A stretch of 5,178 nucleotides of DNA from Alphaproteobacteria bacterium (lineage in GTDB: Bacteria; Pseudomonadota; Alphaproteobacteria; Micropepsales; Micropepsaceae), in assembly GCA_003451645.1 (NCBI GenBank), contig DMER01000209.1:53810-58987 (forward strand), written 5' to 3'. The position numbers were made by a program, and so were the translations under genes. The notes under the pieces are model-generated. The model ran no database searches. It worked only from the letters and a program-made list of their open reading frames with translations, and was not told where the DNA came from. Positions within the stretch are counted from its first letter, which is position 1. Each line of letters begins with the position of its first letter. Positions 1 through 5,178 of the stretch are shown here, piece after piece.

Positions 1-1054
1 TCACGACGCGTTCGGGCTCGGAGGCGGCCGCCACGACCGTGCCTCCAGGGCACATGCAGAAACTATAGGCCGTGCGCCCATTGCTCGCATGGTGCACCAA
101 TTGATAGTCCGCGGCGCCTAAGGCCGGGTGGCCCGCATAACGGCCATAGCGCGCGCGGTCGATGACGCCTTGCGGGTGTTCGATGCGCACGCCAATGGAA
201 AAGGGCTTGGCCTCCATAAAGACGCCTGCGCTGTGCAGCATCTCAAAGGTGTCGCGCGCGCTATGTCCCAAACCCAGGATCAGATGGTCGCACGCGATGT
301 CCTCGCCGCTGCCCAAGGTGATCCCGCGCACTTGACCTGCGTCTAGGTGCAGGCCTGTCATATGCCGCTCGAACAAGATCTCTCCACCCAAGGCTTCGAT
401 CTTGGTGCGCATGCTCTCCACCATCGACACGAGGCGGAAAGTTCCGATATGCGGTTTGGCCTCGGTGAGGATCTCGTCTGGGGCGCCGGCCGCCACGAAT
501 TCGTGCAGGACCTTCCGCCCACGGAATTCCGGGTCCTTGACGCGGCTGTAGAGCTTCCCATCGGAAAAGGTTCCTGCCCCCCCTTCGCCGAACTGCGCAT
601 TCGAAGCGGGGTTGAGCTCGCCCTTGCGCCAGAAGGCGAAGGTATCCTTGGTGCGTTCGCGGACCGCCTTGCCGCGCTCCAGGATCAAGGGGCGGAACCC
701 CATCTCGGCCAAGATCAGCCCGGCGAACAGGCCACACGGTCCCATGCCGATCACCACCGGCCGCAAGCCCTTGTAGTGGCGGCCATCGGCGACTTGCCGG
801 TAGCCCATCTTGGGTGTGGGGGTCAGCTTCGCGTCTGCATAGGTCAAAGGCGCGAGGAGCCCCTCGTTCCTGATGGTGACATCGAGGGTGTAGACCTGCT
901 GAATGTCCGTCTTGCGCCTTGCATCGATGCCGCGCCGGAAAACGCTTAGGTCCAGAAGCTCCGCGTCCTTGATCCCCAAGCGCGACAAGGCCGCTTGCCG
1001 CAGATCGGCCGGCGAATGGTCCAAGGGGAGCTTGAGTTCGTGGAGTCTGAGCAC
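1..1054 (-). CDS. NAD(P)/FAD-dependent oxidoreductase, COG2509-like, N-terminal part (3' end outside window)
   Basis: Reading the minus strand from 1054 gives 351 codons with no stop to the window edge. The gene is partial; the family usually runs a little over 500 residues. After an N-terminal segment (about 1-95, beginning LRLHELKLPLDH) comes a dinucleotide-binding fold: GMGPCG at 103-108 (GxGxxG) and, at the end of the second strand, ERG at 126-128, where the Glu should bind the FAD ribose. Family signatures follow: FGEGGAGTFSDGKLYSR (155-171), GLGHSARDTF (261-270) and FCMCPGG (332-338). The family is a cytoplasmic flavoprotein group whose physiological substrate is poorly defined. I chose GTG at 1054 because the family N-terminus matches there. 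No clear Shine-Dalgarno lies upstream; an in-frame TTG at 1063 is the only other start before a stop at 1079-1081. Family assignment is firm; substrate is unknown. Confidence 0.93.
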   Translation of the reverse strand, partial: MLRLHELKLPLDHSPADLRQAALSRLGIKDAELLDLSVFRRGIDARRKTDIQQVYTLDVTIRNEGLLAPLTYADAKLTPTPKMGYRQVADGRHYKGLRPVVIGMGPCGLFAGLILAEMGFRPLILERGKAVRERTKDTFAFWRKGELNPASNAQFGEGGAGTFSDGKLYSRVKDPEFRGRKVLHEFVAAGAPDEILTEAKPHIGTFRLVSMVESMRTKIEALGGEILFERHMTGLHLDAGQVRGITLGSGEDIACDHLILGLGHSARDTFEMLHSAGVFMEAKPFSIGVRIEHPQGVIDRARYGRYAGHPALGAADYQLVHHASNGRTAYSFCMCPGGTVVAAASEPERVV

Positions 1055-1110
1055 GGGGAGCAACCAATTGCATTTGAGTTATGGTACTGACTGAACGTTA
1101 GAATCGATGT

Positions 1111-1131
1111 AATGTGGCAATCCACCACATT
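1111..1131. promoter_or_regulatory. Inverted repeat, possible operator
   Basis: AATGTGG (1111-1117) and CCACATT (1125-1131) are perfect 7-bp inverted arms around a 7-base spacer, about 57 bp upstream of the flavoprotein start and 147 bp upstream of the AlbA_2 start. The size and spacing suit a dimeric repressor site, and the position could serve either gene. No regulator is identified. A 7-bp dyad can occur by chance, so this is only a suggestion. Confidence 0.3.
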
Positions 1132-1262
1132 TAAGCAGCTCCCATCCATTGCGCCCTGTGCGGTGATGACAGAGTAGCATCAAGCGCCTCAAGTCACGAT
1201 CCTATCGTCAGTAGACAGATCGATGGGATCTTTTTCTTGGGGTCACACTGATGCGGAAGGCC

Positions 1263-1270
1263 AGGGGAGG
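1263..1270 (+). promoter_or_regulatory. Ribosome binding site that decides the AlbA_2 start
   Basis: AGGGGAGG at 1263-1270 sits 7 bases before GTG at 1278, close to ideal Shine-Dalgarno strength and spacing. The longer start, ATG at 1251, has only a weak GGGG stretch upstream, so GTG 1278 is preferred. Confidence 0.75.
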
Positions 1271-1277
1271 CCGTTTT

Positions 1278-2696
1278 GTGACCATAACCGCTGACCAAAT
1301 TGATAGCTGGCTTCGCCAGCCTACTGAAACACAGCACCTTGAATTCAAGGAAGCAAAGACGAATTTTAGCTTTGATAAGCTTTGCGAGTATTGCGTTGCA
1401 ATCGCCAATGAGGGCGGGGGCCATCTGATTCTTGGTGTCTCTGACGCACTTCCGCGCAAGGTCGTTGGCAGCCGTGCTTTCCAAAACCTGATCCAGACGG
1501 TTTCTGACATCTTCCAGGCCGTTCATTTTCGAGTGGACGCAGACGACGTGGAACATCCAGTTGGCCGGGTTGTCGTTTTCTCAATCCCATCGCGGCCAAA
1601 GGGAACAGCCTACACGTTAAAGGGCTGCTACTTGATGAGATCGGGTTCATCTTTGGTGTCAATGTCGGAGGACAGGCTTCGGTTGATATTTTCGGAAGGC
1701 ACACCTGATTGGCTAGAAGAGGCATCGATTCGCGATCTCGATGCACAGGGGGTCGTCGAGAGGCTCGATGTTCAAGCCTATTTCGATTTGATGAAGCAGC
1801 CATATCCCCCTGACCGTACGGGCGTGTTGGCAAGGCTCACTGAGAGGCGGCTTATCGTTGAGGATAATGGCCGCTACACGATCACCCGCTTGTGTGGTTT
1901 GCTCCTCGCAAAACGGTTTGAGGACTTTCCGGATATCTCTCGAAAGGCGCCGCGGCTTGTTGTCTACACTGGTCCTTCGAAGCTTGATCCGCAAAGCGAT
2001 CAGATCGTGCAAGCCGGATACGCGGCGGGCTTCCAGGCACTCATTTCACTGGTCATGGGGTTGTTGCCTCAGAATGAGGTGATCCGCGACGCGCTTCGCC
2101 GCAGTATCAAGCTTGTCCGCGAAAACACAATACGAGAGCTCATCGCAAATTGCCTAATCCACCAGGATTTTAGGATTAGCGGCGCTGGGCCAACCATCGA
2201 AATTTTTCCTGACCGCGTGGTTATTTCAAACCCTGGGCAGCCGATCGTAAATGTCGACCGGTTCATAGATGGCTACCAATCCAGAAATGAGCGTCTAGCT
2301 GACTTCATGCGGAACATGCGGAACATGCGGATTTGCGAAGAGCGAGGCAGCGGAATCGACAGGGTCATATTGGAGTGCGAAGATGATCAGCTGCCGCCGC
2401 CGCGGTTCGAAAATGATGCGCAGCGAACGATGATCACAGTGTATGGTCCGCAGCCCTTCTCAGAAATGGACAGAGTTGACCGCATTCGTGCTTGTTATCA
2501 ACATTGCTCACTGAAGTATGTGCTTAACCAAAGGATGACCAATCAGACGTTGCGGGCGCGTTTCGGATTGTCAGAGAGCAAGTCTGCCATCGCGTCCCAG
2601 ATTATCAACCTCACGGTGGAGGCTGGATTGATCAAGCCGGACGATAATGTGGGGTCTTCGCGAAAATATGCTCGCTATCTGCCCGTTTGGGCTTGA
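1278..2696 (+). CDS. AlbA_2 (Schlafen-type) and RecG-like ATPase domain protein, putative regulator
   Basis: The product is 472 residues from GTG 1278 (481 from ATG 1251). Numbered from the GTG, residues about 18-140 form an AlbA_2 domain: LEFKEAK (21-27), AIANEGGGHLILGVSD (41-56) and the MRSGSS (120-125) strand. Residues about 277-365 match the HATPase_c_4 domain of RecG-like proteins: RELIANCLIHQDF (286-298) as the Asn-containing nucleotide motif, IEIFPDRVVISNPG (307-320) and EERGSGIDR (354-362). The tail, about 404-467, looks like a winged helix. Proteins with this plan are usually called transcriptional regulators or ATP-binding proteins; AlbA_2 may bind nucleic acid. There are no helicase motifs, so it is not RecG itself. 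It stands alone, with no operon partner. Hand counts of four 60-base lines give 28-33 GC, against 34-42 in sampled lines of the neighbours, suggesting transfer. A 9-bp tandem duplication adds residues near 346-351. Function is inferred only. Confidence 0.9.
   Translation: MTITADQIDSWLRQPTETQHLEFKEAKTNFSFDKLCEYCVAIANEGGGHLILGVSDALPRKVVGSRAFQNLIQTVSDIFQAVHFRVDADDVEHPVGRVVVFSIPSRPKGTAYTLKGCYLMRSGSSLVSMSEDRLRLIFSEGTPDWLEEASIRDLDAQGVVERLDVQAYFDLMKQPYPPDRTGVLARLTERRLIVEDNGRYTITRLCGLLLAKRFEDFPDISRKAPRLVVYTGPSKLDPQSDQIVQAGYAAGFQALISLVMGLLPQNEVIRDALRRSIKLVRENTIRELIANCLIHQDFRISGAGPTIEIFPDRVVISNPGQPIVNVDRFIDGYQSRNERLADFMRNMRNMRICEERGSGIDRVILECEDDQLPPPRFENDAQRTMITVYGPQPFSEMDRVDRIRACYQHCSLKYVLNQRMTNQTLRARFGLSESKSAIASQIINLTVEAGLIKPDDNVGSSRKYARYLPVWA
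2307..2330 (+). repeat. 9-bp in-frame tandem duplication inside the AlbA_2 gene
   Basis: ATGCGGAAC occurs at 2307-2315 and 2316-2324 and is followed by ATGCGG at 2325-2330, about 2.7 perfect copies. It encodes MRN-MRN-MR just before the conserved ICEERGSGID. From memory, relatives usually have one such unit between the LA-D-F stretch and ICEERGSGID, so this copy appears three residues longer. Confidence 0.85.
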
Positions 2697-2710
2697 TTCT
2701 CATTTTATCT

Positions 2711-2729
2711 CGAGCTCTGCAAGAGCTCG
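2711..2729 (+). terminator. Hairpin downstream of the AlbA_2 gene, possible terminator
   Basis: CGAGCTCT (2711-2718) and AGAGCTCG (2722-2729) form a perfect 8-bp stem with a 3-base loop, 14 bases after the stop codon. A T-run occurs only later (2749-2754), within a second AT-only dyad (AAAAAT at 2739-2744 and ATTTTT at 2748-2753). The position fits a transcript end, but the gap between stem and T-run is atypical for a Rho-independent terminator. Confidence 0.45.
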
Positions 2730-2842
2730 CGGAATCGGAAAAATCCCATTTTTTCAAAGGGTTCTTATTTAAGCGCATGCCTTTGAGAAAGTCGGAAAGG
2801 TCCGCGCTGCACCCATTTTTATCATCACGTGCGGACAGGGCT

Positions 2843-2871
2843 TTGACTAGCCGCACTCGTCCACATACGCT
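2843..2871 (+). promoter_or_regulatory. Candidate promoter of the patatin-like lipoprotein gene
   Basis: TTGACT (2843-2848) is a good -35 element. Exactly 17 bases later, TACGCT (2866-2871) could act as a weak -10, placing transcription start about 20 bases before the ATG at 2898. The -35 is convincing and the -10 is poor, so confidence is low. Confidence 0.35.
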
Positions 2872-2897
2872 CGTGCAGGGCGATTGGGTGGGGAACG

Positions 2898-4340
2898 ATG
2901 GTTTGCCGGCAGTTAACAATCCTGGTCGGGCTTGCGCTGTTTTTGACAGCCTGCGCATCGCTGACCGCTGAGCGCAACCAACCTTTGCTGGCCCAAGGGC
3001 CTGCAAGGGGGCCTGAATACCGTCTCACGGCCATTGATGATCACACCTCCAAGGAATTGTTTCTAGCGGTCGCATTTTCGGGCGGCGGCAAGCGGTCGGC
3101 GGCCTTTGGCTATGGTGCGCTTACGGCGCTGAAAGACATCACGCTTGCCTATAATGGCACCCCGTCCAGGCTGTCGGACGAGATTGACTTTATTTCGGGC
3201 GTGTCCGGCGGCAGTTTCACTGCGTCGGCCTTTGGCTTCATGCGCGAGGCCTTTTGGCAGAATTACCGGACCGAATTCCTCTATCACGATCTGAACGCTG
3301 AGATATTCGCCATTTATCTGCAGCCATGGCGCTGGGACTGGCTGGTCAATCCCGACTGGGGCACCAATGACGAGATGGCGCGCGTCTATGATGATATCTT
3401 GTTCAAGGACGCCCGTTTTGATCGCCTGGCCAAGCTTGGGCGCCCGCTCGTTGCCATCCAAGCGACCGACTTCGCCAATGAACAACCCTTCATCTTTACG
3501 CAGGATACGTTTGACCTTTTGTGCTCGGATTTGAGCACCTTCCCGATCGCGCGCGCGGTCGCCGCATCCAACGGCTTCCCCATTCTGTTCTCGCCGATTA
3601 GCCTGAATAACTACAATGGTTCGGGCGAGGGGCAGTGCAAGCGGCCGACATGGATCAATGAGTATCTGAAGATCCAAGATGAGTTTTCCCGCCGGCGCCA
3701 TCATGCGCTGCAGGCCAACCGGTATCTGACCCAGAAAGAGGGCGGCTCCTATGTGCATCTGCTCGATGGCGGGGTTGGCGATAACCTGGCTTTGCGGGGG
3801 CTCATCCAATTGATGGTGCCGCCAGACAAGGCGGACCCGGAGTTTTTTCGCGACCTGCGCAAGATCCAGCACGTCGTGGTCATCAGCGTGGATGGGCAGT
3901 CAGAGCCGGATCGCGACCTTAATAACATTCCGGTTCTATCCAGTGTGTTCCGCATTGTGGGTGCCGTGACCTCCACCGCCATTGATCGCCTGGGGTTTGA
4001 GACCCTGGTCCATGCGCGCGAGATGACGGAGCGGCTTGCTGCGCGACTGGCGGCCGAGGATTGTCCGTCGCCCGTGCCCTGCCGGTCTGTTGAGGCGCAT
4101 TTTGCGCATGTGTCTCTCGCCGATTTGGCGGATGACGCCCGCCGGCGGGAGTTGGCGTCGATCCCAACAGGCCTGACCATCGCGGATGAGGACGTCGATG
4201 CCTTGATCCAGGCTGGTTATGACGCGGTGCTCTGCGACCCGCAAATGCGCAAGCTGTTTTCCCGCCTGCCGAAAGCTTCCTTGCCGCGGCAAACACCCGG
4301 CCGCTGCGCGGGTGCTTTGCCGACGCGCAGCCTGCAATAG
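2898..4340 (+). CDS. Patatin-like phospholipase, lipoprotein
   Basis: The product is a 480-residue lipoprotein. The N-terminus is a short lipoprotein signal peptide: hydrophobic core at about 6-16 and lipobox LTAC (16-19), so Cys19 should be lipidated and the enzyme anchored in the envelope, facing the periplasm or beyond. All patatin elements are present: oxyanion-hole loop SGGGKR (61-66), nucleophile elbow GVSGG (101-105) with Ser103, and the DGG motif (290-292) with Asp290 completing the Ser-Asp dyad. The block PIARAVAASNGFPILFSPI (216-234) is also typical. The predicted reaction is hydrolysis of acyl esters of phospholipids or other lipids; the substrate is unknown. The mature part has six further cysteines (209, 247, 389, 395, 446, 470), an even number that may form disulfides. 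The start at 2898 is set by the signal peptide; GGTGGGGAA upstream is a weak ribosome site. creD follows after 117 bp on the same strand. Confidence 0.94.
   Translation: MVCRQLTILVGLALFLTACASLTAERNQPLLAQGPARGPEYRLTAIDDHTSKELFLAVAFSGGGKRSAAFGYGALTALKDITLAYNGTPSRLSDEIDFISGVSGGSFTASAFGFMREAFWQNYRTEFLYHDLNAEIFAIYLQPWRWDWLVNPDWGTNDEMARVYDDILFKDARFDRLAKLGRPLVAIQATDFANEQPFIFTQDTFDLLCSDLSTFPIARAVAASNGFPILFSPISLNNYNGSGEGQCKRPTWINEYLKIQDEFSRRRHHALQANRYLTQKEGGSYVHLLDGGVGDNLALRGLIQLMVPPDKADPEFFRDLRKIQHVVVISVDGQSEPDRDLNNIPVLSSVFRIVGAVTSTAIDRLGFETLVHAREMTERLAARLAAEDCPSPVPCRSVEAHFAHVSLADLADDARRRELASIPTGLTIADEDVDALIQAGYDAVLCDPQMRKLFSRLPKASLPRQTPGRCAGALPTRSLQ
4281..4322 (+). repeat. Strong hairpin and overlapping palindrome at the 3' end of the patatin gene
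   Basis: Bases 4287-4299 pair with 4309-4322 to give a 13-bp stem with a single bulged C (4315) and a 9-base loop. CGGCAAA (4287-4293) also completes a perfect 12-bp palindrome with TTGCCG (4281-4286), so it has two possible partners. The structure lies within the last 20 codons, ends 18 bases before the end of the stop codon and has no T-run. It could slow transcription or stabilise the mRNA 3' end, or it may reflect coding constraint only. Confidence 0.6.
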
Positions 4341-4457
4341 GTTAATCTGGTTCATTCGTCACAGGTGGTGGGGCGTTCAGCTTGATTGCCGCGATTCCGC
4401 CATGGTCCAGGCTTGTCGTCGCCACCGGCCGCGCCGGCCGCCTTTCAAGAGGGTCTC
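4341..4457. other. Short gap between the patatin gene and creD
   Basis: This 117-bp GC-rich spacer has no credible promoter or T-run terminator, which leaves read-through from the patatin gene into creD possible. No copy of the cre-tag (two TTCAC units 6 bases apart) that marks CreB targets in Escherichia coli is visible. Confidence 0.6.
4447..4453 (+). promoter_or_regulatory. Ribosome binding site of creD
   Basis: AAGAGGG lies 4 bases before the ATG at 4458 and differs from AAGGAGG at two positions. It supports this start, which also places the membrane segment at the expected distance from the N-terminus. Confidence 0.6.
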
Positions 4458-5178
4458 ATGCCCGCTTCGACTACTGTTCAGCCGATCTTGTCCTTCCGCT
4501 CACCCGGGCTCAAGCTCTTGGTGATCATCTTTCTTACGCTCGTTATGACCTTTCCGCTCATTCTGGTGTTTGCGGTCTTGTCCGAGCGAGAGTCCCGCCG
4601 CAACGAGGCTGAGCGCAACATCGCCGATGGCTGGGGCCATCAGCAGTCTGTCAGCGGTCCCTTTCTCTTGGTGCCCTATACGGTTGCCACGACCGTGACC
4701 GTCAGTGGCCAGCAGAGCGAGCAACTCGTCACCCGCTACGCCGTCTTTTTGCCTCAGAGCCTCACGTCGGATGCAGAGCTCAAGACCGAGACGCGGGCGC
4801 GGGGGATATTCGCGATCCCGGTCTATTCAGCCACCATTACGCTTAGCGGGCAGTTTTCAGGGCTTGATGCCAAGCTTCTCGCCAATGCGCGCGAGGTTCG
4901 CTGGTCAGAGGCCTTTGTGGCGATTGGCATCTCAGGCCTCAACGCGATCCAGGCGCAAGCAGAGCTCGTCACGGCCGGCGGCACGGCCAAGGCCCCGTTT
5001 CAGCCTGGCATCGGCTTTGCGCAAGGGATCACGGGCATTCATGCGCCGATCGCGTTGTCCGGCCCGGCAGCGGCGTTCGATTTTTCGGTTTCGCTGTCCT
5101 TGCGGGGCACGCGGTCCATGCGCTTTACACCGGCGGGAGCCACGACCGAAGCTCGGATCGCTGGCGATTGGCCGCACC
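4458..5178 (+). CDS. creD: CreD family inner-membrane protein, N-terminal part (3' end outside window)
   Basis: The frame from ATG 4458 stays open for 240 codons to the window edge; CreD proteins are about 450 residues, so roughly half is present. A short cytoplasmic tail is followed by one membrane segment (about 18-41), basic and acidic residues (SERESRR, 42-48), and then the start of the large periplasmic domain. Family landmarks visible are SGPFLLVPY (66-74), YAVFLPQSL (94-102), RGIFAIPVY (115-123) and a closing DWPH (237-240). The further membrane helices expected at the C-terminus lie outside the window. In enterobacteria creD belongs to the CreBC two-component regulon; its overproduction gives colicin E2 tolerance, and in some species it affects envelope integrity and beta-lactam response. 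The biochemical role is unknown. Neither creB nor creC is in this window. It may be co-transcribed with the upstream patatin lipoprotein gene. Confidence 0.92.
   Translation, partial: MPASTTVQPILSFRSPGLKLLVIIFLTLVMTFPLILVFAVLSERESRRNEAERNIADGWGHQQSVSGPFLLVPYTVATTVTVSGQQSEQLVTRYAVFLPQSLTSDAELKTETRARGIFAIPVYSATITLSGQFSGLDAKLLANAREVRWSEAFVAIGISGLNAIQAQAELVTAGGTAKAPFQPGIGFAQGITGIHAPIALSGPAAAFDFSVSLSLRGTRSMRFTPAGATTEARIAGDWPH

Larger units (their letters stand above)
1055..1277. other. Divergent intergenic region
   Basis: This 223-bp gap separates the start codons of the leftward flavoprotein and the rightward AlbA_2 gene, so promoters for both should lie here. I see no convincing sigma-70 promoter. 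The best plus-strand candidate is TTGAGT at 1074-1079 with TAGAAT at 1099-1104, but its 19-base spacing is long. The gap holds one inverted repeat (listed separately) and the ribosome binding site of the AlbA_2 gene. No open reading frame or RNA gene is supported. Confidence 0.7.

Noticed and set aside
347..949. Open frame of 200 codons on the plus strand
   Set aside because: It is antisense to the flavoprotein in GC-rich coding sequence, with no recognisable motif or ribosome site.
261..1073. Open frame of 270 codons on the minus strand beginning at ATG 1073
   Set aside because: It is rich in Arg, Pro and Gly with no family motifs and overlaps, out of frame, the flavoprotein that carries clear FAD motifs.
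1217..1240. AGATC and GATCT arms followed by a T-run, like a small terminator
   Set aside because: The stem is only 5 bp, AT-rich, and lies just before a gene on the same strand with no transcript clearly ending there.
2745..2820. Direct repeat CCCATTTTT at 2745-2753 and 2812-2820
   Set aside because: It is short and AT-rich, with no insertion or attachment-site context.
1055..2897. Possible insertion-sequence or integrase-borne island around the AlbA_2 gene
   Set aside because: I found no transposase, integrase, tRNA, terminal inverted repeats or flanking target duplications on either side.
2687..2971. Open frame of 94 codons bridging the AlbA_2 gene and the patatin gene
   Set aside because: It has no ribosome site, overlaps both neighbours, shows no family resemblance and covers the candidate hairpins and promoter.
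3063..3872. Open frame of 269 codons antisense to the patatin gene
   Set aside because: It mirrors the patatin coding sequence, which has the complete catalytic motifs and a signal peptide.
4425..4437. CCGGC/GCCGG hairpin upstream of creD
   Set aside because: It is a 5-bp stem in a very GC-rich stretch with no T-run; chance is likely.

Overview
The window looks like a moderately GC-rich proteobacterial chromosome, most likely alphaproteobacterial. This rests on general codon and GC character and on the gene families present; no rRNA or other taxonomic marker is available. Three of the four genes look like ordinary chromosomal genes and one looks acquired.

Layout: (1) 1-1054, minus strand: the N-terminal 351 codons of a flavoprotein of the FAD-dependent dehydrogenase group (COG2509-like), cut by the left edge. 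(2) 1055-1277: a divergent intergenic region with a small inverted repeat. (3) 1278-2696, plus strand: a 472-residue protein with an N-terminal AlbA_2 (Schlafen-type) domain, a C-terminal RecG-like HATPase_c_4 domain and a terminal winged-helix-like segment. It is lower in GC than its neighbours and carries a 9-bp in-frame tandem duplication. (4) 2697-2897: a spacer with a perfect 8-bp hairpin, other possible stems and a plausible promoter. (5) 2898-4340, plus strand: a patatin-like phospholipase made as a lipoprotein, with a strong hairpin in its last codons. (6) 4341-4457: a short GC-rich gap. (7) 4458 to the right edge, plus strand: the N-terminal 240 codons of creD, an inner-membrane protein.

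The patatin lipoprotein and CreD are both envelope proteins on the same strand and could be co-transcribed, but no shared pathway can be shown from the sequence. The AlbA_2/ATPase gene stands alone between unrelated genes and is the best candidate for accessory cargo, possibly a regulator or a defence-related factor. No complete new multi-gene system, CRISPR array, RNA gene, transposase or integrase is visible.
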